DNA of 64,000 nucleotides, from NCBI GenBank assembly GCA_902629075.1, contig CACOPK010000003.1, forward strand, positions 1 to 64,000, given 5' to 3'. Positions 40,444 to 47,062 of the stretch are shown piece after piece. The notes beneath the pieces were generated by a model. That model was not told the origin of the DNA and searched no databases. It saw only the letters and a program-made list of their open reading frames with translations. A program made the translations under genes and the position numbers. Source of the stretch: an uncultured Pelagibacteraceae bacterium. Lineage in GTDB: Bacteria; Pseudomonadota; Alphaproteobacteria; Pelagibacterales; Pelagibacteraceae. Position 1 is the stretch's first letter. Every line of letters starts with the position of its first letter.

Positions 40444-41103
40444 ATGACATTTTGCCTAGATACTGAAATTATTTTTCCTGAAAACAATGAGCAAATTGAA
40501 AATGCGGTCATACTTCTACATGGATATGGAGGAGATGGAAGAGATATAAGCATGTTGACAATAAATTGGAGGAGATTTCTAAAAAATACAATTTTTTTAT
40601 GTCCAAATGGACATGAAAAATGTGAAATTAATCCAATTGGTTTTCAGTGGTTTGATCTTTCAAAAGAGAACGAGGAATATATTTTGCAAAAATCACTAGA
40701 AGCAGAAAGTCTTATAAAAAAGTTTATAGAAGAGATAAAAATTAAATATAAATTATCAAATAAGAATATAATACTAAGTGGATTTAGCCAAGGCTGTATG
40801 ATGTCAATTAATACCGGAGTAACTTCAGATGAAGAATTTAACTGTATAGTCGGATTTTCAGGGAAAATAATTAATAAAGATAACCTTCAAAAAAGAATTA
40901 AAAATAAAAGTAAAATACTATTAATTCATGGAGATCAAGATGAAATTGTGAGTTCAAATTTTTTATTAGAGGCAAAAGATTTTTTCGAAAGGAACAAATT
41001 TGATATTCAAACTAATTTAATAAATAATTGTGGTCATCATATTCCAATTGAAGCATCTAGCTTAGCCTTATCATTTATTAAAAAAAATTTAAATTTTAAA
41101 TAA
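40444..41103 (+). CDS. Phospholipase/carboxylesterase family alpha/beta hydrolase (YpfH-like)
   Basis: A 219-residue alpha/beta hydrolase. The oxyanion region is VILLHGYGGDGRDI, the nucleophile is in LSGFSQGCMMS, the acid in HGDQDEIV and the His in NCGHHIP. The family acts on short carboxylesters or lysophospholipids, or as thioesterase; the substrate cannot be told. No signal peptide, so cytoplasmic. Monocistronic by spacing. Confidence 0.88.
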   Translation: MTFCLDTEIIFPENNEQIENAVILLHGYGGDGRDISMLTINWRRFLKNTIFLCPNGHEKCEINPIGFQWFDLSKENEEYILQKSLEAESLIKKFIEEIKIKYKLSNKNIILSGFSQGCMMSINTGVTSDEEFNCIVGFSGKIINKDNLQKRIKNKSKILLIHGDQDEIVSSNFLLEAKDFFERNKFDIQTNLINNCGHHIPIEASSLALSFIKKNLNFK

Positions 41104-41160
41104 AATAATATCTTATTTGTTATATTGATTTTGAAAAATATATAAGCTAAGTTAATTAAT

Positions 41161-41721
41161 ATGTTTAACGAAAGTGTATCATTAGAAAAATGTCCAGCAT
41201 TAGTTTTAAATGCAGATTATAGACCATTGAGTTATTATCCATTATCATTATGGAGTTGGCAAGATTCGATAAAATCAGTATTTCTAAATAGAGTTTCTAT
41301 TGTTAGTTATTATGACCGTGTTGTAAGAAGCCCTTCTTTTAGCATGAAGTTACCAAGTGTAATTGCTTTAAAAGATTATATTAAACCTTTAAGAAACCCA
41401 AACTTTACAAGATTTAATGTTTTTTTAAGAGATAAATTTTCATGTCAGTATTGTGGAAGTAAAAATGAACTTACTTTTGATCATTTGCTACCAAGATCTA
41501 AAGGTGGCAAGACAAATTGGGAAAACGTTGTAACAGCTTGTTCTGGTTGCAATGTGCAAAAAGGTGGAAGGTTATTAGAAAAATCAGGAATGAAACTTAC
41601 GACATTACCTTTTGCTCCAACAACTGAAGATCTTCACAAAAATGGAAAGAATTTTCCACCAAATTTTTTACATGAAAGTTGGATGGATTATTTGTATTGG
41701 GATGTGGAGTTAGAGAATTAA
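41161..41721 (+). CDS. HNH endonuclease family protein
   Basis: A 186-residue protein with a clear HNH module at residues about 98-135: [36 protein letters not shown], including two zinc CxxC pairs and the catalytic His. The N-terminus ([27 protein letters not shown]) is the conserved lead found in chromosomal HNH proteins widespread in alphaproteobacteria. It is not associated with any intron, toxin or restriction gene here, so a housekeeping nuclease is more likely than a mobile one. Exact function unknown. Confidence 0.88.
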   Translation: [186 protein letters not shown]

Positions 41722-41722
41722 T

Positions 41723-42256
41723 TTAGTATTTTTCAGAAATTTTAATTGCAATCTTTGATCCAGTTTTAATAATACCATCGAGGATCTTATAAAAACCTTC
41801 TTTTGAAGCACCTTCCTCAAAAGCAATATCTTTATGGTGTAATTCATCATCTCTAAATTTAATAATTTTTTTTTTTAATTCTATTTCATCGTCACCAATC
41901 TGATCAATTTGATTTTGATAATGTTTATCGATTACTTCTTCCACGGAGGCTGTGCAAAGCATTGCAGCCTTTTTTCCAAGTAACGTTGATCCAAACCCAA
42001 GCCCTACGCCTAATAAGTCCCAAATTTTTAAAAATTTAGTCGGCTTAATATTTCTTTTATTAATCTGACTTTCAAAATATTCAGAATGCTCTTCCTCGTG
42101 TACCTTCATATCTTCAATTAGTTTCTTTAACTTTTCATCTTTATAGAAAGTATTTAAAGCTAAAAGTTGACCTTCATATATTTTTATTGCACCTCTTTCA
42201 CCCGCATGATCTACACGGATAAATTCTTCTAACTTCTTTTTATCTGTTTTTTTCAT
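41723..42256 (-). CDS. coq7: Demethoxyubiquinone hydroxylase Coq7
   Basis: A 177-residue di-iron carboxylate enzyme of aerobic ubiquinone synthesis. Its iron-ligand motifs are RVDHAGERGAIKIYEGQ, MKVHEEEHSEYF, ASVEEVIDKHY and RDDELHHKDIA, all with Glu/His ligands present. It complements ubiB and ubiE elsewhere in the window. It overlaps dsbB by 17 bp. Confidence 0.95.
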   Translation of the reverse strand: MKKTDKKKLEEFIRVDHAGERGAIKIYEGQLLALNTFYKDEKLKKLIEDMKVHEEEHSEYFESQINKRNIKPTKFLKIWDLLGVGLGFGSTLLGKKAAMLCTASVEEVIDKHYQNQIDQIGDDEIELKKKIIKFRDDELHHKDIAFEEGASKEGFYKILDGIIKTGSKIAIKISEKY

Positions 42257-42728
42257 TATGAAGATATTTAAATGTTATTATAGTTAAAGCAATTGAAAAT
42301 ATAAAATTTATAGTCGCAAGTGAAAGACCAAAAATCTTAAAATTTATGTCTTTACAATTAGGTAAAAAGGTATTTAAACTTTTCAATATTTCTTCTTTTT
42401 CAATAGTGTTCAAGCTTTCATTTGTACAACCAGAATATTCTTTAAAAATATTATTTTCTATACCAAGATGATACCCTGACAATATTGTACTACTTAAAAA
42501 AGTTAATATTAAGATATGTATCCAGAATTTATTTTTTTGAAAAAAATAACCAAAAAAACAAATGATTAACGAAAATATATAGGGAATTCTTTGATATAAA
42601 CATAATTTGCAAGCGGGTATAGATAATATATGTTCAATATACAAAGCCGATAAAATTGTAAAAATACAAATTAATGAAATAAATGGGTAAAAAAAATTAT
42701 TTATCCTATCTAGCATTTTATCCGACAA
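42240..42728 (-). CDS. dsbB: Disulfide bond formation protein DsbB
   Basis: A 162-residue inner-membrane protein with four hydrophobic helices. It has the first Cys pair CKLC (PACKLCLYQRIPY, residue 37 region) and two separated Cys in the second periplasmic loop (SGCTNES and LPNCKDI), as needed for passing electrons from DsbA to ubiquinone. It overlaps the YqaA-like gene upstream (11 bp) and coq7 downstream (17 bp). Confidence 0.9.
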   Translation of the reverse strand: MSDKMLDRINNFFYPFISLICIFTILSALYIEHILSIPACKLCLYQRIPYIFSLIICFFGYFFQKNKFWIHILILTFLSSTILSGYHLGIENNIFKEYSGCTNESLNTIEKEEILKSLNTFLPNCKDINFKIFGLSLATINFIFSIALTIITFKYLHNEKNR

Positions 42729-43326
42729 AATTTATTAAAAACTTATAAACTAAATAGGCAACTATTATAGCAATAATAGAAAATATGATTGATAATATAA
42801 TTAATTTTTTCTCTATTATTCTTCTCATAGCTGGACCAAAATTTCCAATAAGAAAAGCTATTAGAAAAAATCTAGAACCTCTTGTTAGAATTGAAACGAT
42901 CAAAAAATAGAAAAAATTAAATTGCACAAATCCACTTGTTATTGTTAATAATTTAAATGGAACTGGTGTAAACCCAGCTATTGCAAGAAGGGTCATCCAA
43001 GCAATTGCACCGCCGTCTGACGATACTTTATCCTTAAGGAAAGATGTATTGTCTACTCCATACAATTCGAATATCTTGATACCAATTTCATTAAAAAAAA
43101 CGTATCCAATAAAATAACCTAAGCAAGCCCCTAATACTGATCCTATGGTTGCTATTGTAGCTATTTTTAACCAGTTTTTAGGTTTAGCAATTGCCATTGG
43201 TATAATAATCACATCGGGAGGTATAGGGAATATAAAACTTTCTACGAATGATACTCCGCTTAAAAAGAATTTTGAGTTTTTATTGCCTGCAAGTTCAATA
43301 GTTTTATTATAAAGTTTACGAAACAT
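42718..43326 (-). CDS. YqaA/SNARE-associated (DedA-superfamily) membrane protein
   Basis: The start is placed at ATG 43326 (MFRKLYNKTIELAGNKNSK). A longer frame to 43437 would read through the tRNA-Leu gene on the other strand and is not credible. The 202-residue product has about five hydrophobic segments and the family motif VESFIFPIPPDVIIIPMAIA plus AGFTPVPFKLLTITSG. DedA-type proteins are linked to lipid flipping across the inner membrane; the activity of YqaA forms is not established. Confidence 0.85.
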   Translation of the reverse strand: MFRKLYNKTIELAGNKNSKFFLSGVSFVESFIFPIPPDVIIIPMAIAKPKNWLKIATIATIGSVLGACLGYFIGYVFFNEIGIKIFELYGVDNTSFLKDKVSSDGGAIAWMTLLAIAGFTPVPFKLLTITSGFVQFNFFYFLIVSILTRGSRFFLIAFLIGNFGPAMRRIIEKKLIILSIIFSIIAIIVAYLVYKFLINFVG

Positions 43327-43384
43327 ATTTCCTTTTATTATATTAATAATTTTTATACTATTAATAATTAATAAACGTTTTCGT

Positions 43385-43471
43385 GGGCGAATGGCGGAAC
43401 TGGTAGACGCGTTGGACTCAAAATCCAATGGTAGCAATACTGTGAGAGTTCGAGTCTCTCTTTGCCCACCA
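43385..43471 (+). tRNA. tRNA-Leu (anticodon CAA)
   Basis: A complete class II tRNA: acceptor GGGCGAA pairs with TTTGCCC (one G-U), followed by A73 and an encoded CCA. The anticodon stem-loop is TTGGA-CTCAAAA-TCCAA, giving CAA, so it decodes UUG. A long variable arm is present, and the T-arm is GAGAG-TTCGAGT-CTCTC. It sits between the divergent YqaA-type gene and the acyl-CoA synthetase. Confidence 0.97.
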
Positions 43472-43478
43472 TTAATTT

Positions 43479-45176
43479 ATGGATTTTAAAAAATATAATA
43501 ATTTAATCGATTTGTTTTATGAACAATGCGAAAAACAAGATAAAAACAAAATTTTTTTATCAACTTTAAAAGATCCAAAAAAGAATTTTTCATGGGGCAA
43601 TGTAAAGTCATTTGTTTTGCAACTTGGAAATGAAATTTCTAAAATTATAAATCATGGTGATAGGTGTTTATTAGTATCAGAAAATAGACCTGAATGGATG
43701 ATTTCAGACTTATCAATAATGCTTGCGGGTGGAATAACTGTTCCAGCTTATACTACTTATGTATCAAGAGATTATGAATATATAATTAATGACTGTTCTC
43801 CTTCTATAATAATTGTTTCTAATGACGAGCAGTTTAATAAAATTAAAAATGTATATGAGAGAATATCTTCAATAAAAAAAATAATTTCCTTTGAAAAGTT
43901 ATCAGGAATCGATGAAGATGCTTATATAAATTTAGCAACATTATTTAAAAATAAAAATGAAAAAATTAAATTAGAAATAAATGCTCAAAGATCCGATCCA
44001 GCATGTATAATTTATACCTCGGGCACACAAGGAAATCCAAAAGGTGTTATTTTGAGTCACGGAGGTATATTAAGTAATTGTGAGGGAGGTTATGAATTAT
44101 TAAAACCTATTTTAGAAAATGAGACAAGATTCTTAACTTGGCTACCTCTATCCCATTCATATGAACATGCTGTACAGTTTATTCAAATAGCTGTGGGTGC
44201 CAAAGTGTTTTATGCAGAAGGTATTGATAAGTTAATAAAAAACATGGGTGAATGCTCTCCACATATAATGACAGCAGTACCTAGATTTTATCAAAATTTG
44301 CATCAAAAAATAAATGCATCTTTTAACAAAACCAAAGGTCTTAAAAAATTTTTAATAAATCAAACAATAAATTTAGGATCAAAAAAATTAAAAAAAATAG
44401 ATATGTCTTTCTCTGAAAAAATAACAAATTTTATAGTCGATAATTTAGTAAGAAGAAAAATTAAAAAACAATTCGGTGGAAATTTAAAAACATTTGTTTC
44501 AGGTGGAGGTGCTCTTGATGCTGAGATTGGCTATTTCTTAAATGCAATAGGATTACCAACTTTACAAGGCTATGGACTTACTGAAACATCTCCAGTTGTC
44601 AGTTGCAACCCTATAAATGATATAAGAATAGATACTGTTGGAATTCCTTTTAAATGTAATGAAGTTAAAATTGCTGATGATGGAGAAATACTGGTTAAAG
44701 GTGAGAATGTAATGCTAGGCTATTGGAACAATGAGCAAGAAACAAAAAAAGTTTTAGTAAATGGTTGGCTACATACAGGGGATATAGGTAATTTTGAAAA
44801 AAATTATTTAAAGATCACAGATAGAAAAAAAGATATTTTAATTACTCCCGGTGGAGACAATATCTCACCTTTAAAAATTGAGAATATGTTAACAAATTCT
44901 AATTTAATAGATCAAGCAATTGTTTATGGAGATTATAAACCTTATTTAGTTGCACTTTTAGTTTTAAACAAAGAAATTAATGATGAAAATAACAAAATAG
45001 AAAAAGAAATTGAAAATATAAATAAAAATCTAACAAAAGTAGAAAAAATAAAAAAATATTTTACCATTAAAGAAAATTTTACAATTGAAAATGGAATGAT
45101 GACACCAACATTAAAACTTAAAAGATTTAAAATTATTAACAGTTACAAAAACGAATTCGAAAAATTATATAAATAA
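43479..45176 (+). CDS. Long-chain acyl-CoA synthetase (AMP-forming)
   Basis: A 565-residue ANL-superfamily enzyme. The P-loop is IIYTSGTQGNPKGVILSH, the A5 motif is GYGLTETSPVVS, the A7/A8 region is GWLHTGDIGNFEKNYLKITDRKKDILITPGG, and a near-terminal conserved Lys is in TPTLKLKRFKI. Length and motifs suit the FadD/long-chain (bubblegum-like) type that activates fatty acids to acyl-CoA. It starts 7 bp after tRNA-Leu. Confidence 0.92.
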   Translation: MDFKKYNNLIDLFYEQCEKQDKNKIFLSTLKDPKKNFSWGNVKSFVLQLGNEISKIINHGDRCLLVSENRPEWMISDLSIMLAGGITVPAYTTYVSRDYEYIINDCSPSIIIVSNDEQFNKIKNVYERISSIKKIISFEKLSGIDEDAYINLATLFKNKNEKIKLEINAQRSDPACIIYTSGTQGNPKGVILSHGGILSNCEGGYELLKPILENETRFLTWLPLSHSYEHAVQFIQIAVGAKVFYAEGIDKLIKNMGECSPHIMTAVPRFYQNLHQKINASFNKTKGLKKFLINQTINLGSKKLKKIDMSFSEKITNFIVDNLVRRKIKKQFGGNLKTFVSGGGALDAEIGYFLNAIGLPTLQGYGLTETSPVVSCNPINDIRIDTVGIPFKCNEVKIADDGEILVKGENVMLGYWNNEQETKKVLVNGWLHTGDIGNFEKNYLKITDRKKDILITPGGDNISPLKIENMLTNSNLIDQAIVYGDYKPYLVALLVLNKEINDENNKIEKEIENINKNLTKVEKIKKYFTIKENFTIENGMMTPTLKLKRFKIINSYKNEFEKLYK

Positions 45177-45273
45177 ATATCTTAAATAAATCGCTAATTA
45201 CTTAACTTTTTTAAGTTAATTTAAAAATTAAAAAAAATAAATTTATTTTAAAATTTTCTAAAAAAATTAATGT

Positions 45274-45302
45274 TTGACATCACTAACCAAAAAAAATAAA
45301 AA
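45274..45302 (+). promoter_or_regulatory. Putative promoter of the polybasic micropeptide gene
   Basis: A perfect -35 element TTGACA (45274-45279) is followed after 17 bp by TAAAAA (45297-45302), a weak -10. It lies in the otherwise featureless A/T-rich gap after the acyl-CoA synthetase and 50 bp before the micropeptide ATG. Confidence 0.45.
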
Positions 45303-45312
45303 AGTAATATCA

Positions 45313-45334
45313 AACGAATCAATAATGATTCGTT
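45313..45334 (+). promoter_or_regulatory. Leader hairpin before the polybasic micropeptide
   Basis: AACGAATC (45313-45320), loop AATAAT and GATTCGTT (45327-45334) form a perfect 8-bp inverted repeat. It may be a leader RNA hairpin just upstream of the ribosome-binding site or a dimeric operator at the transcription start. No T tract follows, so it is not a terminator. Confidence 0.6.
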
Positions 45335-45352
45335 AATTAAAGGGAGCTAAAA

Positions 45353-45436
45353 ATGGCTAAAAGAAGAAAAAAAGCTGCTAAAAAGAAAACTAAGAAAAAA
45401 GCTAAGAAAAAAGCTAAAAGAAGAAGAAGAAGATAA
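45353..45436 (+). CDS. Putative 27-residue poly-Lys/Arg micropeptide
   Basis: The ORF starts MAKRRKKAAKKKTKKKAK and ends in five Arg; apart from Met, four Ala and one Thr after the start region, every residue is Lys or Arg. AGGGAG (45341-45346) lies 6 nt before the ATG, a perfect -35 and a hairpin lie upstream, and a strong terminator lies 22 nt after the stop, so it looks like a complete one-gene transcription unit. Composition resembles histone H1/protamine tails; nucleic-acid binding is inferred. It is too short for family recognition and is unlike ribosomal Thx. The adjacent convergent carD gene encodes an equally basic tail. Confidence 0.6.
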   Translation: MAKRRKKAAKKKTKKKAKKKAKRRRRR

Positions 45437-45458
45437 TTTAGTATTCTTTTTAACTGAT

Positions 45459-45499
45459 AACGCTTCTCATGGCGAATGCGTGGGAAGCGTTTTTTTTTA
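45459..45499 (+). terminator. Strong intrinsic terminator after the micropeptide
   Basis: AACGCTTC (45459-45466) pairs with GAAGCGTT (45484-45491), extendable by a G-T and a C-G pair to 10 bp, with a 15-nt loop and a run of T to 45498. It also lies at the 3' end of the convergent carD gene, so it could serve that side too, though the A tract needed there is absent. Confidence 0.85.
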
Positions 45500-46363
45500 C
45501 TCTATATTTTCTGTTTCTAATGAATTTTCCTCGATATTTTCATGTGAAGTCTCTATATCGTTTGGCTGAGGGCTTGGTTTCTTATCTAGTTTAGCTTTTT
45601 GAGCTTCTAAATTTCTTTTTAATGCTTTATCTAATTTTTTTTGAGTATTTTCAGTTGTTGTTCCTAATACTATATTAAATTCTGATAATAGTCTTTCGTA
45701 AGCTTTTTCAAATAACTGTCTTTCACTATAAGATTGGTCTATCATTAAATCATCACCTTTATTTAAATCTCTTACTACTTCTGCTAACTCATATATTTTA
45801 CCTGAAGATATTTTAGCTTCATATTCTTGTGCTCTTCTACTCCACATTGATCTTTTGATTTTTGGTTTACCTTTTAATATGCTTATACATTTATTCACCT
45901 GGTTGACTGTAGCCAAAGGTCTTAAATGAGATTGTTTATTTACAGGAACCATTCCTGTTGCTTTATCCTTTTCAAACTTAAGCAAATAAGTTTCTACATC
46001 AATCCCACCAATATTGATCTTCTTGAACTCAGTAATTTGTCCGACTCCATGTTTTGGATATACAACATATTCTTTTAATTTATAAATTTTTTTTTCTGAG
46101 CTTTGTTTTTTTACTTTTTTTATTTCAGGCTTTTGTTCATTTACTTTGGCAATTCTATGAGGCTCACTTTTTAATACTTCCTCTTTTTTACTATTTCGAG
46201 TTTCAAGTTTTACTGACTTCTTTTTTTTAAAACTTACTTTTTTCAAAACTTTTTTATTTTTTAGTTTTTTTACTTTTTTAACAACTTTCTTCTTTTTAGC
46301 TTTAGAAGATTTATTGTTTTTAAAGGTTTTCTTTAAAATATTTTTCAAATTTATCTTCTTCAT
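45497..46363 (-). CDS. carD: CarD/CdnL-family transcription regulator with long basic N-terminal tail
   Basis: The C-terminal 190 residues are a standard CarD protein: the RNA-polymerase-interacting domain ([17 protein letters not shown], then [15 protein letters not shown]) and the helical DNA-binding domain ([27 protein letters not shown]). CarD/CdnL stabilises open complexes, notably at rRNA promoters. Unusually, residues 1 to about 92 are an extension made mostly of Lys with Val/Ser ([16 protein letters not shown]). A tail near the end ([20 protein letters not shown]) is acidic. The start overlaps fdxA by 44 bp; a TTG five codons later is an alternative, but no other Met occurs before the CarD domain, so the basic tail is kept either way. 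Confidence 0.88.
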   Translation of the reverse strand: MKKINLKNILKKTFKNNKSSKAKKKKVVKKVKKLKNKKVLKKVSFKKKKSVKLETRNSKKEEVLKSEPHRIAKVNEQKPEIKKVKKQSSEKKIYKLKEYVVYPKHGVGQITEFKKINIGGIDVETYLLKFEKDKATGMVPVNKQSHLRPLATVNQVNKCISILKGKPKIKRSMWSRRAQEYEAKISSGKIYELAEVVRDLNKGDDLMIDQSYSERQLFEKAYERLLSEFNIVLGTTTENTQKKLDKALKRNLEAQKAKLDKKPSPQPNDIETSHENIEENSLETENIE

Positions 46364-46646
46364 TTTTGTAGTTTTCGTTATCTATTGGAGGATCTTTTTT
46401 TTGAGAAATATTTGGCCAGATTTCTGAATATTTTTTGTTTAATTCTAACCATTTCTCAGCTCCTTTTTCTGTGTCTGGAACTATTGCATTAATAGGACAT
46501 TCAGGTTCACAAACGCCACAATCTATACACTCATCTGGTTTAATTACAAGCATATTTTTTCCTTCATAAAAACAGTCGACAGGACAAACTTCAACACAAT
46601 CCATTAATTTACATTTAATACATTTATCATTTACTACATATGTCAT
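46320..46646 (-). CDS. fdxA: 7Fe (3Fe-4S/4Fe-4S) ferredoxin
   Basis: A 108-residue ferredoxin with the seven-iron pattern: [21 protein letters not shown] (first cluster region, Cys spacing of the 3Fe-4S type) and [12 protein letters not shown] (4Fe-4S). It transfers electrons in the cytoplasm. The placement before carD and after the SUV3-like helicase is conserved in alphaproteobacteria. It overlaps the TerB-like gene by 4 bp and carD by 44 bp. Confidence 0.95.
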   Translation of the reverse strand: MTYVVNDKCIKCKLMDCVEVCPVDCFYEGKNMLVIKPDECIDCGVCEPECPINAIVPDTEKGAEKWLELNKKYSEIWPNISQKKDPPIDNENYKNEEDKFEKYFKENL

Positions 46647-47062
46647 GATTTTGAATTTTTTATCTTCTCTTTAATATCACCAACTACTTTTTTGTCTATA
46701 TAAAGCAATCCTGAAATTCTTCGCATAAGGTTTGCTTCATACATATCTGCATTTTTGTCTGAATAAATTATATTCCACAAAGCTTCAATGAGTATTATTT
46801 TCTTTTCTTGATCAAGATTTTTTGCTTCTTTTGTAAATGCCAAAATTTGATGAGAATCACTTTCTAGTTTTTCTGCTTCAATTAAAACTTCTTCAACATT
46901 ATTTTCTTCTAAACCAAGTTTAATAAGAGTTTTTTTAATAATCTCCTTTTCTTGTTTTGTATATATCTCATCAATTCTTGCAGCATGAATTAATAAGCAT
47001 GCTAAAGATATAATTGAAATATTATTATTAGAATTATTATTTTTTTTAAAAAAGTTGAGCAT
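46643..47062 (-). CDS. TerB-like (DjlA/tellurite-resistance fold) protein
   Basis: A 139-residue all-helical protein. [29 protein letters not shown] and [25 protein letters not shown] match the TerB repeat with its Asp/Glu metal-binding turns. No signal peptide or membrane segment is seen. The function of solitary TerB-like proteins is not defined. It occupies the slot between helicase and ferredoxin that often holds a small S4-domain RNA-binding gene. It overlaps both neighbours by 1-4 bp. Confidence 0.75.
   Translation of the reverse strand: MLNFFKKNNNSNNNISIISLACLLIHAARIDEIYTKQEKEIIKKTLIKLGLEENNVEEVLIEAEKLESDSHQILAFTKEAKNLDQEKKIILIEALWNIIYSDKNADMYEANLMRRISGLLYIDKKVVGDIKEKIKNSKS

Noticed and set aside
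41161..41721. HNH nuclease gene as a mobile homing element
   Set aside because: It has a conserved housekeeping N-terminus, no intron, repeats or disrupted host gene, and base use like its neighbours.
43327..43437. Longer N-terminus of the YqaA-type protein
   Set aside because: It would be translated from the strand opposite tRNA-Leu; the family-like start is at 43326.
45202..45219. Palindrome TTAACTT-TTTT-AAGTTAA as a terminator of the acyl-CoA synthetase gene
   Set aside because: The stem is pure A/T apart from one pair and no T tract follows, so it is within what this base composition gives by chance.
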